DNA of 18,448 bases from OLB11 sp044234005 (GCA_044234005.1 JBIIJE010000047.1:1-18448); one strand, 5' to 3'. Counted from the stretch's first letter, positions 1 through 8,287 are shown. The notes: generated by a model from the letters alone, not told the origin. Translations and numbers: made by a program.

Positions 1-1656
1 ATCGATTGGCTTTACAAAACGCATGTTATAATGTGTTGGTCTTATTCCATGTGATTCGAGCTCATTGCACGCTTCTTTTACAAAGTTACCAGGATGTCCA
101 ATTGATAAAATAGCAACATCTTCGCCCGATTGCACTAATTTGCCTTCACCAATCTGCATTTTCTCAAATGGAGTTTGCCAATTCGGCATCACTCCTTCAC
201 CTCTTGGGTAACGAATAACAAAAGGCAGTGTATTATCATCAAGTTGAGCAGTAAACATCATATCGCGCAATTCCTTTTCGTTCATAGGCGCTGCAACAAT
301 TAAATAAGGTATGCATCTCATGTAAGCAATATCATAGGCCCCATGATGTGTAGGACCATCGTCGCCAACTACACCAGCTCTATCCAAGCACATAATAACA
401 GGCAACTTCTGAATAGCAACATCATGAATTACCATATCATAAGCACGCTGCATAAAAGATGAATAGATATTACAAAACACTTTCATGCCTTGTGTTGCTA
501 AACCTGCACTTAAAGTAACTGCATGTTGTTCGCAAATACCTACATCAAAAGCACGATCTGGCATTTCGGCCATCATGTACTTTAGTGAACATCCAGAAGG
601 CATAGCAGGTGTAATACCCATCACCTTAGGATTATTCTTAGCCAGTTCAATCATGGTTTTACCGAAAACATCCTGATACTTTGGAGGCTGAGGCGTTTCG
701 TAAGTTACTTTATTAATTTTACCAGTTACTTTATCAAATAATCCTGGGGCATGCCATAAGGTTTGATCTTTTTCTGCTAAATCGTAGCCTTTACCTTTTA
801 CCGTGGTAATATGTAACAGTTTAGGTCCTTTTATTTTTTGTAAATCACGCAGCGTTTCCACTAATTTTAAAATATTATGCCCATCCACTTGTCCGAAATA
901 TCGAAGTCCTAGTCCTTCGAACAAGTTACTTGTTTTGGATACAACACCCTTTACACCTGCCTCAACTTTAGATGCCATTTTCTGGTGAAATTTTCCACCC
1001 GGTAGTTTACCGATAACCTTCCATATGTCATCACGTACTTTATTATAAGTGGATGAAGTAGTGATGTCAGTTAAATATTCTTTCAGAGCCCCCACGTTAG
1101 GATCGATGCTCATGTTGTTATCATTCAAAATAATTAAGACATCTGCCTTACAAGTACCAGCATGTTGTAATGCTTCGAATGGCAAACCTGCAGTCATAGC
1201 CCCATCACCTATAATGGCTACGTGCTGTTGTTGAGATTTACCTTGTAATTGAGCAGCGATAGCCATGCCCAATGCTGCTGAAATAGATGTAGATGAATGC
1301 CCTACCCCAAAAGAATCATACTCACTCTCACTGCGTTTGGGGAAACCACTAAGACCTTTATATTTTCTATTCGTGTGAAAATTGTCGCGCCTGCCAGTTA
1401 ATATTTTATGTCCGTAAGCTTGATGACCGACATCCCAAACTAGCTGATCATCAGGCGTATTGAATACATAGTGTAAGGCAACTGTAAGTTCAACTACGCC
1501 TAAACTTGCACCAAAATGCCCCCCATTTACGCTGACAATATCGATGATAAATTGACGAAGTTCATCACAGACTTGTTGCAAATCGTCTTTCTTTAATTTT
1601 CGTAAATCTGAAGGATATTTTATTTTACTTAATAAGGGGCCAACTTGAATTTCCAT
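1..1656 (-). CDS. dxs: 1-deoxy-D-xylulose-5-phosphate synthase, C-terminus cut by window edge
   Basis: Thiamine-diphosphate enzyme that condenses pyruvate and glyceraldehyde-3-phosphate to DXP, the first step of the MEP isoprenoid pathway; also feeds thiamine and pyridoxal synthesis; cytosolic. 552 codons are visible of a family length near 630, so only the end of the C-terminal domain is missing. Seen: N-terminal GGHFGASLGVVELT and VWDVGHQAYGHKILTGR blocks; the TPP/Mg site GDGAMTAG at residues 150-157 paired with NDNN at 178-181; the pyrimidine-domain block DVGICEQHAV with the expected catalytic Glu at 376; then DRAGVVGDDGPTHHG in the second half. The ATG at 1654-1656 begins MEIQVGPLL, a normal N-terminus for the family, and lies 21 bases after a -7-like element. 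The reading frame is open to base 1. Divergent from the membrane-protein gene at 1900. Family assignment is secure. Confidence 0.97.
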   Translation of the reverse strand, partial: MEIQVGPLLSKIKYPSDLRKLKKDDLQQVCDELRQFIIDIVSVNGGHFGASLGVVELTVALHYVFNTPDDQLVWDVGHQAYGHKILTGRRDNFHTNRKYKGLSGFPKRSESEYDSFGVGHSSTSISAALGMAIAAQLQGKSQQQHVAIIGDGAMTAGLPFEALQHAGTCKADVLIILNDNNMSIDPNVGALKEYLTDITTSSTYNKVRDDIWKVIGKLPGGKFHQKMASKVEAGVKGVVSKTSNLFEGLGLRYFGQVDGHNILKLVETLRDLQKIKGPKLLHITTVKGKGYDLAEKDQTLWHAPGLFDKVTGKINKVTYETPQPPKYQDVFGKTMIELAKNNPKVMGITPAMPSGCSLKYMMAEMPDRAFDVGICEQHAVTLSAGLATQGMKVFCNIYSSFMQRAYDMVIHDVAIQKLPVIMCLDRAGVVGDDGPTHHGAYDIAYMRCIPYLIVAAPMNEKELRDMMFTAQLDDNTLPFVIRYPRGEGVMPNWQTPFEKMQIGEGKLVQSGEDVAILSIGHPGNFVKEACNELESHGIRPTHYNMRFVKPID

Positions 1657-1677
1657 GCTAAATGGGTATTGATTATT

Positions 1678-1685
1678 CAAATGTA
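1678..1685 (-). promoter_or_regulatory. Bacteroidota -7 element for dxs
   Basis: On the minus strand this reads TACATTTG, a perfect match to the Bacteroidota sigma-ABfr -7 consensus TAnnTTTG, ending 21 bases before the dxs ATG. No clear -33 TTG is seen about 20 bases further upstream, so the call rests on the -7 match and its position. Confidence 0.45.
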
Positions 1686-1853
1686 CATTTAATTTTGAGT
1701 TTTACCCATTGGTTTTCATAAAATTTATATAAACTTGCCCATAAGATATAGATTTTAACAATTAAAATTTGAACCAACTACCTGATGAAAAAACATGCGA
1801 TATCTGATGCAAAATTCTCTCATTCATTCTTTCAAAGTCAATTCCCTTCCCGG

Positions 1854-1861
1854 TAGTTTTG
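1854..1861 (+). promoter_or_regulatory. Bacteroidota -7 element for the EI24/methyltransferase pair
   Basis: TAGTTTTG matches TAnnTTTG exactly and ends 38 bases before the ATG at 1900. No convincing -33 TTG is present. Together with the minus-strand element at 1678-1685 it suggests two divergent promoters in the 243-bp gap between dxs and this gene pair. Confidence 0.35.
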
Positions 1862-1899
1862 AATGATGTTAATTCCAAATTGTACTTTAATTTCGCTGA

Positions 1900-2667
1900 A
1901 TGAGTTTACTATCTGATATTGCCAGCAGTGTGGCATCATACCCACAAGCTATTCAATTAGTAAGAAAACATAAGTTGGGCGGATTACTAATACTTTCATT
2001 TTTCTTATACCTCTTACTGGCAGGATTGTCGGTATATTTAATATGGCTTAGCTATGATGAGTTACAAAATTGGCTGCTGGCTAGCCATTGGGTTCAAACT
2101 AAATTGAGCTGGCTTTACAAGTATGAGTGGATTGTGTCCAGTACAAAAATTGGCTTGTTTCTATCAACCATTTTTGTTTTTATCTCTATTTTCAAGTTCG
2201 TATTTTTAGCGATTGCTTCTCCCCTATTTGCTTATATTTCGGAACGAACTGCCGAAGTGATTAACCAAAGAAGTTACCCATTTAATGGCGCCCAATTTGT
2301 AAAAGATATTTTCAGAGGTATATTAATATCCATGATAAATTTAGCAAGACAATTGCTTTTCACAGGCTTGATGATCTTACTTTCATTTGTACCCGTTGTT
2401 GGTTGGTTTTTTAATTTTCTTATTATCATAATCGATGCATATTATTACGGTTTTTCAATGTTAGACTATAATTGTGAGAGACATAAAATGTCAGTTTCAA
2501 GCAGCCGCAAATATATTAGCGAACGAAGAGGATTAGCAATTGGCAATGGCATAGTTGCTGTATTATCATTATTTATTCCAATTATCGGCATTATTCTTGT
2601 CGCTCCACTTTCTGTAATTGCGGCTACTCATTCATTCTATAAACAATACCCAAATGTCAAAAGCTGA
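1900..2667 (+). CDS. EI24/CysZ-like integral membrane protein
   Basis: A 255-residue polytopic membrane protein that I assign to the EI24 (etoposide-induced 2.4 / CysZ-like) family by its overall pattern. Hydrophobic segments lie around residues 27-49, 83-110, 145-180 and 213-245. Diagnostic blocks are the SPLFAYISERTAEVINQ stretch after the second segment, the FVPVVGWFFNFLI block, the DAYYYGFSMLDY motif, and the late pair ERRGLAIGNG and FIPIIG. E. coli CysZ is a sulfate transporter, but most Bacteroidota members are uncharacterised, so sulfate transport here would be a guess. The last 14 bases overlap the start of the next gene, implying translational coupling. No signal peptide is needed; the first segment acts as the membrane anchor. 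Confidence 0.8.
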   Translation: MSLLSDIASSVASYPQAIQLVRKHKLGGLLILSFFLYLLLAGLSVYLIWLSYDELQNWLLASHWVQTKLSWLYKYEWIVSSTKIGLFLSTIFVFISIFKFVFLAIASPLFAYISERTAEVINQRSYPFNGAQFVKDIFRGILISMINLARQLLFTGLMILLSFVPVVGWFFNFLIIIIDAYYYGFSMLDYNCERHKMSVSSSRKYISERRGLAIGNGIVAVLSLFIPIIGIILVAPLSVIAATHSFYKQYPNVKS

Positions 2668-3358
2668 GCTTCATCTAATCCCAAATATATTAGCTGAACA
2701 GGCAGGCTACACGATACCAAGTTATTTAAAAGAAATCGTTACCCATATCAAGATATTTTATGTTGAAGAAATTCGTAGCGCCCGTAGATTTTTAAAAATG
2801 ATGAATAAAGAAATTGATATTGACAGTATACAATTTCATATGCTGAATGAACATGAAAACGAATCCTTGCAAGAAGCTACAAATTTATTTAAGCAAGGAT
2901 TGAAGATAGGATTAATCAGCGAGGCAGGTTGTCCAAATGTTGCTGACCCTGGGCAACAATTGGTAAGTATTGCACATGAAAATGATGTAAAAGTAATACC
3001 CCATGTAGGTCCTAATTCCATTTTGTTAGCGCTCATGGCATCTGGTTTTAACGGACAACAATTTCATTTTCATGGCTATTTGCCAAATAAACAACCCATG
3101 CTATCGCAAAAAATAACTGAATTAGAAAGAGAAAGCAAACTGAAAAATTGCACGCAAATATTTATTGAAACACCCTATCGAAATCATCAAATAATACAAG
3201 AAATGATGAAAGTTTGCAACGCGAATACAAAGCTTTGTATTGCTTGTAATATTACTGGTAATGATGAGTCAATTATTTCTCTAAGTATTTCGCAGTGGAA
3301 ACAAAGAGAACTCAACTTTCACAAAAAGCCAGCAGTATTTTTATTGTATAGTTTTTAA
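2654..3358 (+). CDS. RsmI-like tetrapyrrole-fold SAM-dependent methyltransferase (short Bacteroidota form)
   Basis: A 234-residue protein of the tetrapyrrole-methylase superfamily, closest by motif to RsmI, the 16S rRNA C1402 2'-O-methyltransferase. Seen: an N-terminal LHLIPNIL strand, YVEEIRSARRFL in place of the usual EDTR segment, SEAGCPNVADPG from about residue 89 (RsmI has SDAGTPxxSDPG), VGPNSILLALMASGF, and FHGYLPNK followed by FIETPYRNHQI. It is shorter than E. coli RsmI (286 residues) because it lacks the C-terminal region. The frame opens further upstream, but the ATG at 2654 is preferred because it begins MSKAELHLIPN at the family's first strand and overlaps the previous stop by only 14 bases. 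The rRNA target is inferred from the superfamily; a different RNA target is possible. Confidence 0.85.
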   Translation: MSKAELHLIPNILAEQAGYTIPSYLKEIVTHIKIFYVEEIRSARRFLKMMNKEIDIDSIQFHMLNEHENESLQEATNLFKQGLKIGLISEAGCPNVADPGQQLVSIAHENDVKVIPHVGPNSILLALMASGFNGQQFHFHGYLPNKQPMLSQKITELERESKLKNCTQIFIETPYRNHQIIQEMMKVCNANTKLCIACNITGNDESIISLSISQWKQRELNFHKKPAVFLLYSF

Positions 3359-3728
3359 ACCCAGATGCAACATTAGAAATACCGAAACGAAAAAGAAGCT
3401 ATAAATAATCTGTTTGCAACAATTGACAAAATCTTCTGAACCTCAATAAGTTTTGCAACAACAGCGATAAGAAGTTAATGATGCTAGATCTGGCATCCCA
3501 GCTAAAAATAAGATTGAGTCTAATAATGCGACTGCATATCACGATTGGCTTTTCTTATATTTAAGTATTTTTTCATTTTGATAGTCAAATTTAATAAAGC
3601 CAAAAGTAAATATCAGTTGTACTGCAATTTATCAAGTTTTGGACTCTTGATTCAAAAATATTTTACCTACTTTATCAATCAAACATTTACAAGTATCTTA
3701 GCAAACTCAACATAAATTTGATATTGAC
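3359..3728. other. 370-bp gap with no recognised gene
   Basis: All frames are broken by stops. One plus-strand frame gives a short coding-looking stretch (ARSGIPAKNKIESNNATAYH around 3475-3540), but I cannot match it to any family. A weak inverted repeat (TTTTG at 3637-3641, CAAAA at 3653-3657) is the only structure I see, and it has no T-tract of a terminator. The right end holds the promoter-like element for the next gene. Confidence 0.5.
3713..3720 (+). promoter_or_regulatory. Bacteroidota -7 element for the BNR protein/gldD unit
   Basis: TAAATTTG is an exact TAnnTTTG match ending 8 bases before the ATG at 3729, which would give an almost leaderless mRNA. No -33 TTG is visible at the expected distance, so confidence is moderate. 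Confidence 0.35.
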
Positions 3729-6542
3729 ATGAAAATATTTAATTCTTTTGCTATACTATTTTTTATCTGCTTGGGTGGATGGATTTTTCTAAGCGGCTTG
3801 CCCATGAAGCCAATATATGATTTACATGATGAACAAACCGATAATAAAGCCAAAGCGAAGTGGATGCTAAGTATGTTAGCCGATCCAGCGACAGGTGAAA
3901 TTCCGAAGGGAGTCAGATCCAAAGAACTTGCATTCTTGCACGAATTGCAAAATGACAATGAATATCGATCAAAAGCAACACGCGCTGATACTTGGAATAT
4001 ACGAGGACCATGGAATGTTGGAGGCAGAACGAGAGCATTTGCAATTGATGTAAAGAACGAAAATCATTTAATTGCGGCAGGAGTTAGTGGTGGAATATGG
4101 CAAAGTGAAGATGGTGGAAAAACTTGGGAACGAGCTACTGAACCAAATACTTATGCTGGTGTGATAAGCATTACGCAAGACCCAAGGCCTAACAAAACAA
4201 ATATTTGGTATGCACTTACTGGGGAACTTTCTGGCAATTCGGCATCTGGCGGTGGCGCATTTTACTTAGGCGATGGGGTACTGCGCTCAACCGACAATGG
4301 CAACACTTGGACGCCTACTGCTTCAACATCTGGTCTTACACAAAATAGTTTTATTGAAGGTTACCAAGCAGGTTGGCGTATTGCGGCTTCACCAATTGAT
4401 TCAGTGGCGGCATGTGTCTACATGGCAACTTATGGCAGTATTTACAGAAGCATCGATACGGGCAATACTTGGAAAATAGCATTAGGAGCAGGCAATGATT
4501 CTTATTACACTGACATTGCAATTAGTAGCACAGGCATTGTATATGCTACATTAAGCAATGACGGAAATAATACGAAAGGTTTTTTCCGTTCGAGTGATGG
4601 AATTAATTTTAAAAATATTACACCCACTTTTTTAAGCAACATGGAGAGAACAGTGTTAGAAATAAATCCAAACAATGAGAATGAAGTTTACTTTTTAAGT
4701 CATCTTAGCAAAGATTCAAGTGGTGGTGTGGTTAGTTACAATTATGAAAAAGAGCCTGAATATGTGGCACTCACTAAATACAAATATATTTCGGGCGACG
4801 GTACAGGCAATGGCGGAGTCTGGACTAATCTTTCAGTCAATTTACCCGTTACTTCTCCTAATCAATTCGATAAGTTCAATTGCCAAGGCGGTTATGATTT
4901 AACAATCAGATGTCAGCCAAATACTAAAACGATATTAATAGGAGGAACCAACTTGTATCGATCCACAGATGGTTTTGCCACTGCACTTAATACACAACAA
5001 ATAGGAGGTTATGCATTGGCAACACAGTTACTAAATTTTGGAGTTTATCCAAATCATCATCCCGATCAACATGAGAACCATTTTTTAAGAAGTAACCCTA
5101 AAAAATTATACTCATTGTCGGATGGCGGTATTCATTACACAGATGATGTAAACGCGAGTAATGTTGAATGGGAAAATAAAAGTTTGGGTTATATAACATC
5201 GCAACTTTATAGTGTTGCTATTAATGAACATCAATCACAGGACCAAACTATTTTAGGTGGGTTTCAAGACAACGGTAATTTCATCACAAAATCGAATAAA
5301 AAAGAATCGAATTGGGGACAGACCGTAAATGGTGATGGAGCCTATAATTATATAGCACCCAATCATGAATTTTATGTAATAAGCACACAGCAAGGTAATG
5401 TAAGAAAGGTGAAACTAGATGACAAGGGCAATATGATGATACGACGTAAAATAAGCCCTGAAGGTTTTGAAAAAGGGGAATATAATTTTATTAATAATTT
5501 ATGTGTTGACAAAAGCAATTCCGATATTTTGTATATGCCAATCGGCAAACGTATGGCACGTTTAAATGGATTAAAAAGCATAGCACTCGAAAATAATGAC
5601 AACAAGCTAACAACAGGATGGACTATTTCCACTGATACCATTACAAGCGCCAACAATGGTACGAACGGAACAATTTTGGCTGAAATAAGCGTATTAGCGC
5701 TTTCCCAAACTGGAGATAACAGATTATATTTCGGAACTAATAATCGAGAAATTTACCGCATAGATAATGCTCATCAAGGTGCACTAAAATTTAAAAAATT
5801 AGGTTTATTAAAATTACCATCCGGAGGATATGTGAGCGGAATCGCAATTGATCCTGATAGTTCCAAGAATGTACTCATTTCATATTCAAATTACAATATT
5901 CAAAGTTTATTTTATTCAAGCGACACCGGAAATACATGGAGCTATGTAGGTGGCAATTTAGAAGCAAATCAAATAGTAACAAACACAAATCCGAGTGTAC
6001 GTTGCGTAAATATTTTAAAAGATGAAAATGGCAAACGAATTTATTTTGCCGGAACTAGTATAGGTTTATTTTCAACTGACACCTTAGTGCTAGCACAATC
6101 ATTGCCTTCGAATAAAACAGTTTGGAAACAAGAAAGTCCAAATCAAATTGGCGCAAGTGTAGTCACAGATATTCGAATTCGGCAACAAGATGGTTACTTG
6201 GCAATTGGCACACATGGCAATGGAATATTTGACAATTACTACACTGGTAAAACTAAGCCTATTGCAAATATCGAAGCTTCATCGAATTCGGTATATCCGA
6301 ATCCAGCATCCAATTTTATTTGGTACAGTTTTTCAGCTCAAAAAGATGCAGAAACGAAAATACGAATTCATAATATGCAAGGTCAAATTGTAAAACAAGT
6401 GCAACATAATAGTTTTAGAGAAGGTAATTTTTCATTACAAATCGACGTGTCAAATTTACCAACGGGGCATTATTTAATTTCCCAAAAAAGGAAGGATGAT
6501 AAACGTTCTAGCGATACTAAGCACTTTATTATTTTACGTTAG
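3729..6542 (+). CDS. Secreted BNR/Asp-box repeat protein with T9SS type A sorting domain
   Basis: A 937-residue exported protein. Residues 1-25 form a Lys-plus-hydrophobic export signal. The block around residues 92-126 (RGPWNVGGRTRAFAIDV, then AAGVSGGIWQSEDGG) is typical of the large sortilin/VPS10-like beta-propeller proteins of Bacteroidota. Asp-box motifs (S-x-D-x-G-x-T-W) are clear at about residues 126 (SEDGGKTWE), 187 (STDNGNTWT), 241 (SIDTGNTWK) and 731 (SDTGNTWS), with degenerate copies between. Residues about 853-937 are a T9SS type A C-terminal domain: VYPNPASNF, then RIHNMQGQIVKQV, DVSNLPTGHYLI and a closing KHFIILR. It should cross the outer membrane through the T9SS and be surface-attached or released. 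Enzymatic activity is unproven; Asp-boxes are structural, not catalytic. First gene of a likely operon, 21 bp before gldD. Confidence 0.88.
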   Translation: MKIFNSFAILFFICLGGWIFLSGLPMKPIYDLHDEQTDNKAKAKWMLSMLADPATGEIPKGVRSKELAFLHELQNDNEYRSKATRADTWNIRGPWNVGGRTRAFAIDVKNENHLIAAGVSGGIWQSEDGGKTWERATEPNTYAGVISITQDPRPNKTNIWYALTGELSGNSASGGGAFYLGDGVLRSTDNGNTWTPTASTSGLTQNSFIEGYQAGWRIAASPIDSVAACVYMATYGSIYRSIDTGNTWKIALGAGNDSYYTDIAISSTGIVYATLSNDGNNTKGFFRSSDGINFKNITPTFLSNMERTVLEINPNNENEVYFLSHLSKDSSGGVVSYNYEKEPEYVALTKYKYISGDGTGNGGVWTNLSVNLPVTSPNQFDKFNCQGGYDLTIRCQPNTKTILIGGTNLYRSTDGFATALNTQQIGGYALATQLLNFGVYPNHHPDQHENHFLRSNPKKLYSLSDGGIHYTDDVNASNVEWENKSLGYITSQLYSVAINEHQSQDQTILGGFQDNGNFITKSNKKESNWGQTVNGDGAYNYIAPNHEFYVISTQQGNVRKVKLDDKGNMMIRRKISPEGFEKGEYNFINNLCVDKSNSDILYMPIGKRMARLNGLKSIALENNDNKLTTGWTISTDTITSANNGTNGTILAEISVLALSQTGDNRLYFGTNNREIYRIDNAHQGALKFKKLGLLKLPSGGYVSGIAIDPDSSKNVLISYSNYNIQSLFYSSDTGNTWSYVGGNLEANQIVTNTNPSVRCVNILKDENGKRIYFAGTSIGLFSTDTLVLAQSLPSNKTVWKQESPNQIGASVVTDIRIRQQDGYLAIGTHGNGIFDNYYTGKTKPIANIEASSNSVYPNPASNFIWYSFSAQKDAETKIRIHNMQGQIVKQVQHNSFREGNFSLQIDVSNLPTGHYLISQKRKDDKRSSDTKHFIILR

Positions 6543-6563
6543 AACCATTTTATAAATTTTTTG

Positions 6564-7190
6564 ATGAAGGCTCAATCCAATAATTACAGCATGCTAGCGA
6601 AATTTATATATCCAATCATTGTATTGGGACTATTTATGCTACAATCTTGCCGCGAAGATTCATACACACCTAAACCGCGAGGCTTTTTTACAACCTACTT
6701 TCCTGAAAAAAAATATCAACTATTCGACAAACCCGATTACCCGTATCAATTCGAATTTCCTACATACGGCAAGATTGAAAAGGACAGTATGTTTTTTGAA
6801 TCTAAAGCTGAAAATCCTTGGTGGATAAATATTAATTTCCCCGAATTGGAAGGGAAAATATACGTTAGCTACAAACAAATTTCAGCACAACAAACGCTGT
6901 CAGAACTTATTGAGGATACTTACAAAATGTCACATTACCATAGCAAGCGCGCCGATTATATCAACGACTCAGTTTTTCATACAGCTAATAATGTACACGG
7001 CTTGTTTTATGACGTGGGCGGCAATTCTGCATCGGCTTATCAATTTATGGCTACCGACTCAACAAAACATTTTTTAAGAGGTGCACTATACTTTGATGTA
7101 ACACCTAATGTAGATTCATTAAAACCAATACAGCAATTTTTAAAAGAGGATATTAAGTATTTTATAAAAACATTAAAGTGGAAGAAATGA
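6564..7190 (+). CDS. gldD: Gliding motility lipoprotein GldD
   Basis: A 208-residue lipoprotein of the GldD family, needed for gliding and T9SS function in Flavobacterium johnsoniae. Seen: a hydrophobic signal ending in LFMLQSC, with the lipidated Cys encoded at 6648-6650; then the family's YTPKPRGFF motif, FPEKKYQLFD, PYQFEFP, WWININFPELEGKIYVSYK, HYHSKRADYI, YDVGGNSASAYQF, and the highly typical TDSTKHFLRGALYF followed by PNVDSLKPIQQFLKEDI and a Trp near the end. I use the ATG at 6564; a TTG at 6561 is less likely, and the ATG at 6591 would give an equally good 20-residue lipoprotein signal. The stop TGA overlaps the next ATG. In flavobacteria gldD usually sits near gldE, mutY and ssb; here it follows a T9SS cargo gene. 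Family identity is strong. Confidence 0.93.
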   Translation: MKAQSNNYSMLAKFIYPIIVLGLFMLQSCREDSYTPKPRGFFTTYFPEKKYQLFDKPDYPYQFEFPTYGKIEKDSMFFESKAENPWWININFPELEGKIYVSYKQISAQQTLSELIEDTYKMSHYHSKRADYINDSVFHTANNVHGLFYDVGGNSASAYQFMATDSTKHFLRGALYFDVTPNVDSLKPIQQFLKEDIKYFIKTLKWKK

Positions 7191-7765
7191 TAATTATAGA
7201 CGACATATTGGTGAGTGATGAAATTTTAAGTGCAGAATTTATTTGTCATCTAGAAAAATGTAAAGGAGGCTGTTGTGTAGATGGCGATGCGGGTGCGCCA
7301 TTAAATAAAGATGAATTGAAGAAAGTAAAAAAGTCATATGCTCTTGTAAAGCACGAAATGTCAACTGAGGCTATTGCTGAGGTAGAAAAGAACGGCACGC
7401 ACACTACAGAAGATGGTTTTGGCTATGTAACGCCTGTTGTAAACGGAGGTATTTGTGTGTATGGCTATTATGACAATTTGGGTGTTGTCAAGTGTTTGCT
7501 CGAGAAGGCCTATTATGAAGGAAAAACTGATTTCAAGAAACCTATCTCATGCCATCTTTATCCAATTCGTGAAACTAAGAATGATAATTTTGTGGCATTA
7601 AATTATGAACCTCGTGCAACCTTGTGCGCACCTGCATGCAAATTAGGTAAAAAGGAAGGCGTAAAGGTGTATGAATTTTTAAAAGAACCTTTAATAAGAA
7701 AGTACGGACAAGGATTTTATGATGCGATTGACACTATTGCAAAAAAAAAACATATAGAAGATTAG
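7187..7765 (+). CDS. DUF3109 family cysteine-rich protein
   Basis: A 192-residue soluble protein matching DUF3109, a family widespread in Bacteroidota with no settled function. The ATG at 7187 overlaps the gldD stop (ATGA), which decides the start over a GTG nine bases upstream. Nine cysteines are visible. The N-terminal cluster C-x4-C-x3-CC (residues 20, 25, 29, 30; ICHLEKCKGGCCVDGDAGAP) resembles the metal or Fe-S binding CxxxCxxCC proteins. Others are in GGICVYGYY, VVKCLLEKAYYEGK, ISCHLYPIRE and LCAPACKLGKK. The ISCHLYPIR block is the most diagnostic. Metal or cluster binding is inferred from cysteine conservation, not shown. Co-translation with gldD is likely, but a role in gliding is unproven. 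Confidence 0.88.
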   Translation: MIIIDDILVSDEILSAEFICHLEKCKGGCCVDGDAGAPLNKDELKKVKKSYALVKHEMSTEAIAEVEKNGTHTTEDGFGYVTPVVNGGICVYGYYDNLGVVKCLLEKAYYEGKTDFKKPISCHLYPIRETKNDNFVALNYEPRATLCAPACKLGKKEGVKVYEFLKEPLIRKYGQGFYDAIDTIAKKKHIED

Positions 7766-7984
7766 TGTTTTCTATTTTGTTCACGAAGTATCTTAGGAGA
7801 TAAAACTTGTTTATGCTAGCTACCTGAGAAGTCTCTTATCTAGATTTAAACGCTCTCTTATACCCATATGCTTTTCAATTTAGACCAGTATTTAATGGCC
7901 GTATAAAACTTGCAATTAAAAATCTATTCCCGAGCTAAATCATCGGGCGTATATGCCAATTGAAAATATGTTAAGAACGTTTTT
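7766..7984. other. 219-bp gap with no recognised gene
   Basis: No open frame of use. A 5-bp inverted repeat (CCCGA and TCGGG around 7928-7947) with no T-run is the only structure seen. It separates the DUF3109 gene from the gene relics that follow. Confidence 0.4.
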
Positions 7985-7987
7985 TAG

Positions 7988-8101
7988 CTCTCCATTCGTT
8001 GTGGAATAGAAAGTATCCCGATATATTGGAATTCAAGGTCAATTGAAGATAGATTAATTGCAGTTGAATTATTAAGAAAACATTATTTAAGCTTTAAATA
8101 G
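7988..8101 (+). pseudogene. Relic of the small gene that precedes MNT-type nucleotidyltransferases
   Basis: A frame without an ATG runs from a stop at 7985-7987 to TAG at 8099-8101. Its tail reads IYWNSRSIEDRLIAVELLRK and then HYLSFK. I recognise the pattern YW-x-S(R/K)-x-x-E-(E/D)-R-x-x-AVE-x-LR, typical of the short protein of about 70-100 residues encoded just upstream of many MNT/AbiEii-type nucleotidyltransferase genes. The N-terminal half is missing or scrambled and no start codon is left, so this is a remnant. The neighbouring relic, which starts two bases after this stop, supports the reading. The family match is from memory and short. Confidence 0.5.
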
Positions 8102-8102
8102 G

Positions 8103-8192
8103 ATGTTGAAACAAGATTATAGAGAGCTTGTAGAATTATTAATAAAACAAAAAATTGATTAGTTATTCGTAGGAGGATATTTTACAAATTAA
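8103..8192 (+). pseudogene. Relic N-terminus of an MNT-type nucleotidyltransferase
   Basis: From ATG 8103 the frame reads MLKQDYRELVELLIKQKID, then an in-frame TAG at 8160-8162, then LFVGGYFTN and TAA at 8190-8192. This matches the start of nucleotidyltransferase-fold proteins, whose usual form is a D-(F/Y)-x-E-L-x-x-L-L helix followed by Y-L-(V/I)-VGGYAV. The catalytic DxD region that should follow, about 15 residues later, is absent. It is therefore a decayed fragment. Members of this fold are found as antitoxins or toxins in two-gene defence or addiction cassettes and as abortive-infection proteins; what this one did cannot be told. Confidence 0.6.
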
Positions 8193-8257
8193 GCAAATAT
8201 CAATAATGTAAATTCCGGGCATTTTACTCATTTCATCTATTTATTTAATGTGAGAGC

Positions 8258-8287
8258 TTGCAATTCTACCAAAACGCATTACTTTTA
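8258..8287 (+). promoter_or_regulatory. Bacteroidota promoter for the 8303 T9SS cargo gene
   Basis: TTG at 8258-8260 (-33), a 19-base spacer, then TACTTTTA at 8280-8287, which matches the -7 consensus TAnnTTTG at all but the last base. Of the promoter candidates in the window this is the only one with both boxes at correct spacing. The ATG follows 15 bases after the -7 box. Confidence 0.4.

Noticed and set aside
4100..4500. Direct repeats at the DNA level within the BNR gene
   Set aside because: The repetition is at the protein level (Asp-box motifs of a beta-propeller) and the DNA copies are diverged, so it is not a separate repeat element or CRISPR-like array.
5372..5656. Minus-strand open frame inside the BNR gene
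   Set aside because: Antisense shadow of a well-supported coding sequence, with no family features. The same holds for other overlapping open frames within dxs, prfC and the peptidase gene.
7920..7950. Rho-independent terminator after the DUF3109 gene (CCCGA/TCGGG)
   Set aside because: Stem of 5 bp with a 9-base loop, no T-tract, and more than 150 bp beyond the stop codon.
7860..7980. Possible minus-strand relic (fragments such as AYTPDDLARE and FYTAIKYWSKLKS)
   Set aside because: Short, interrupted by stops, and not matched to any family I can name; could be chance.
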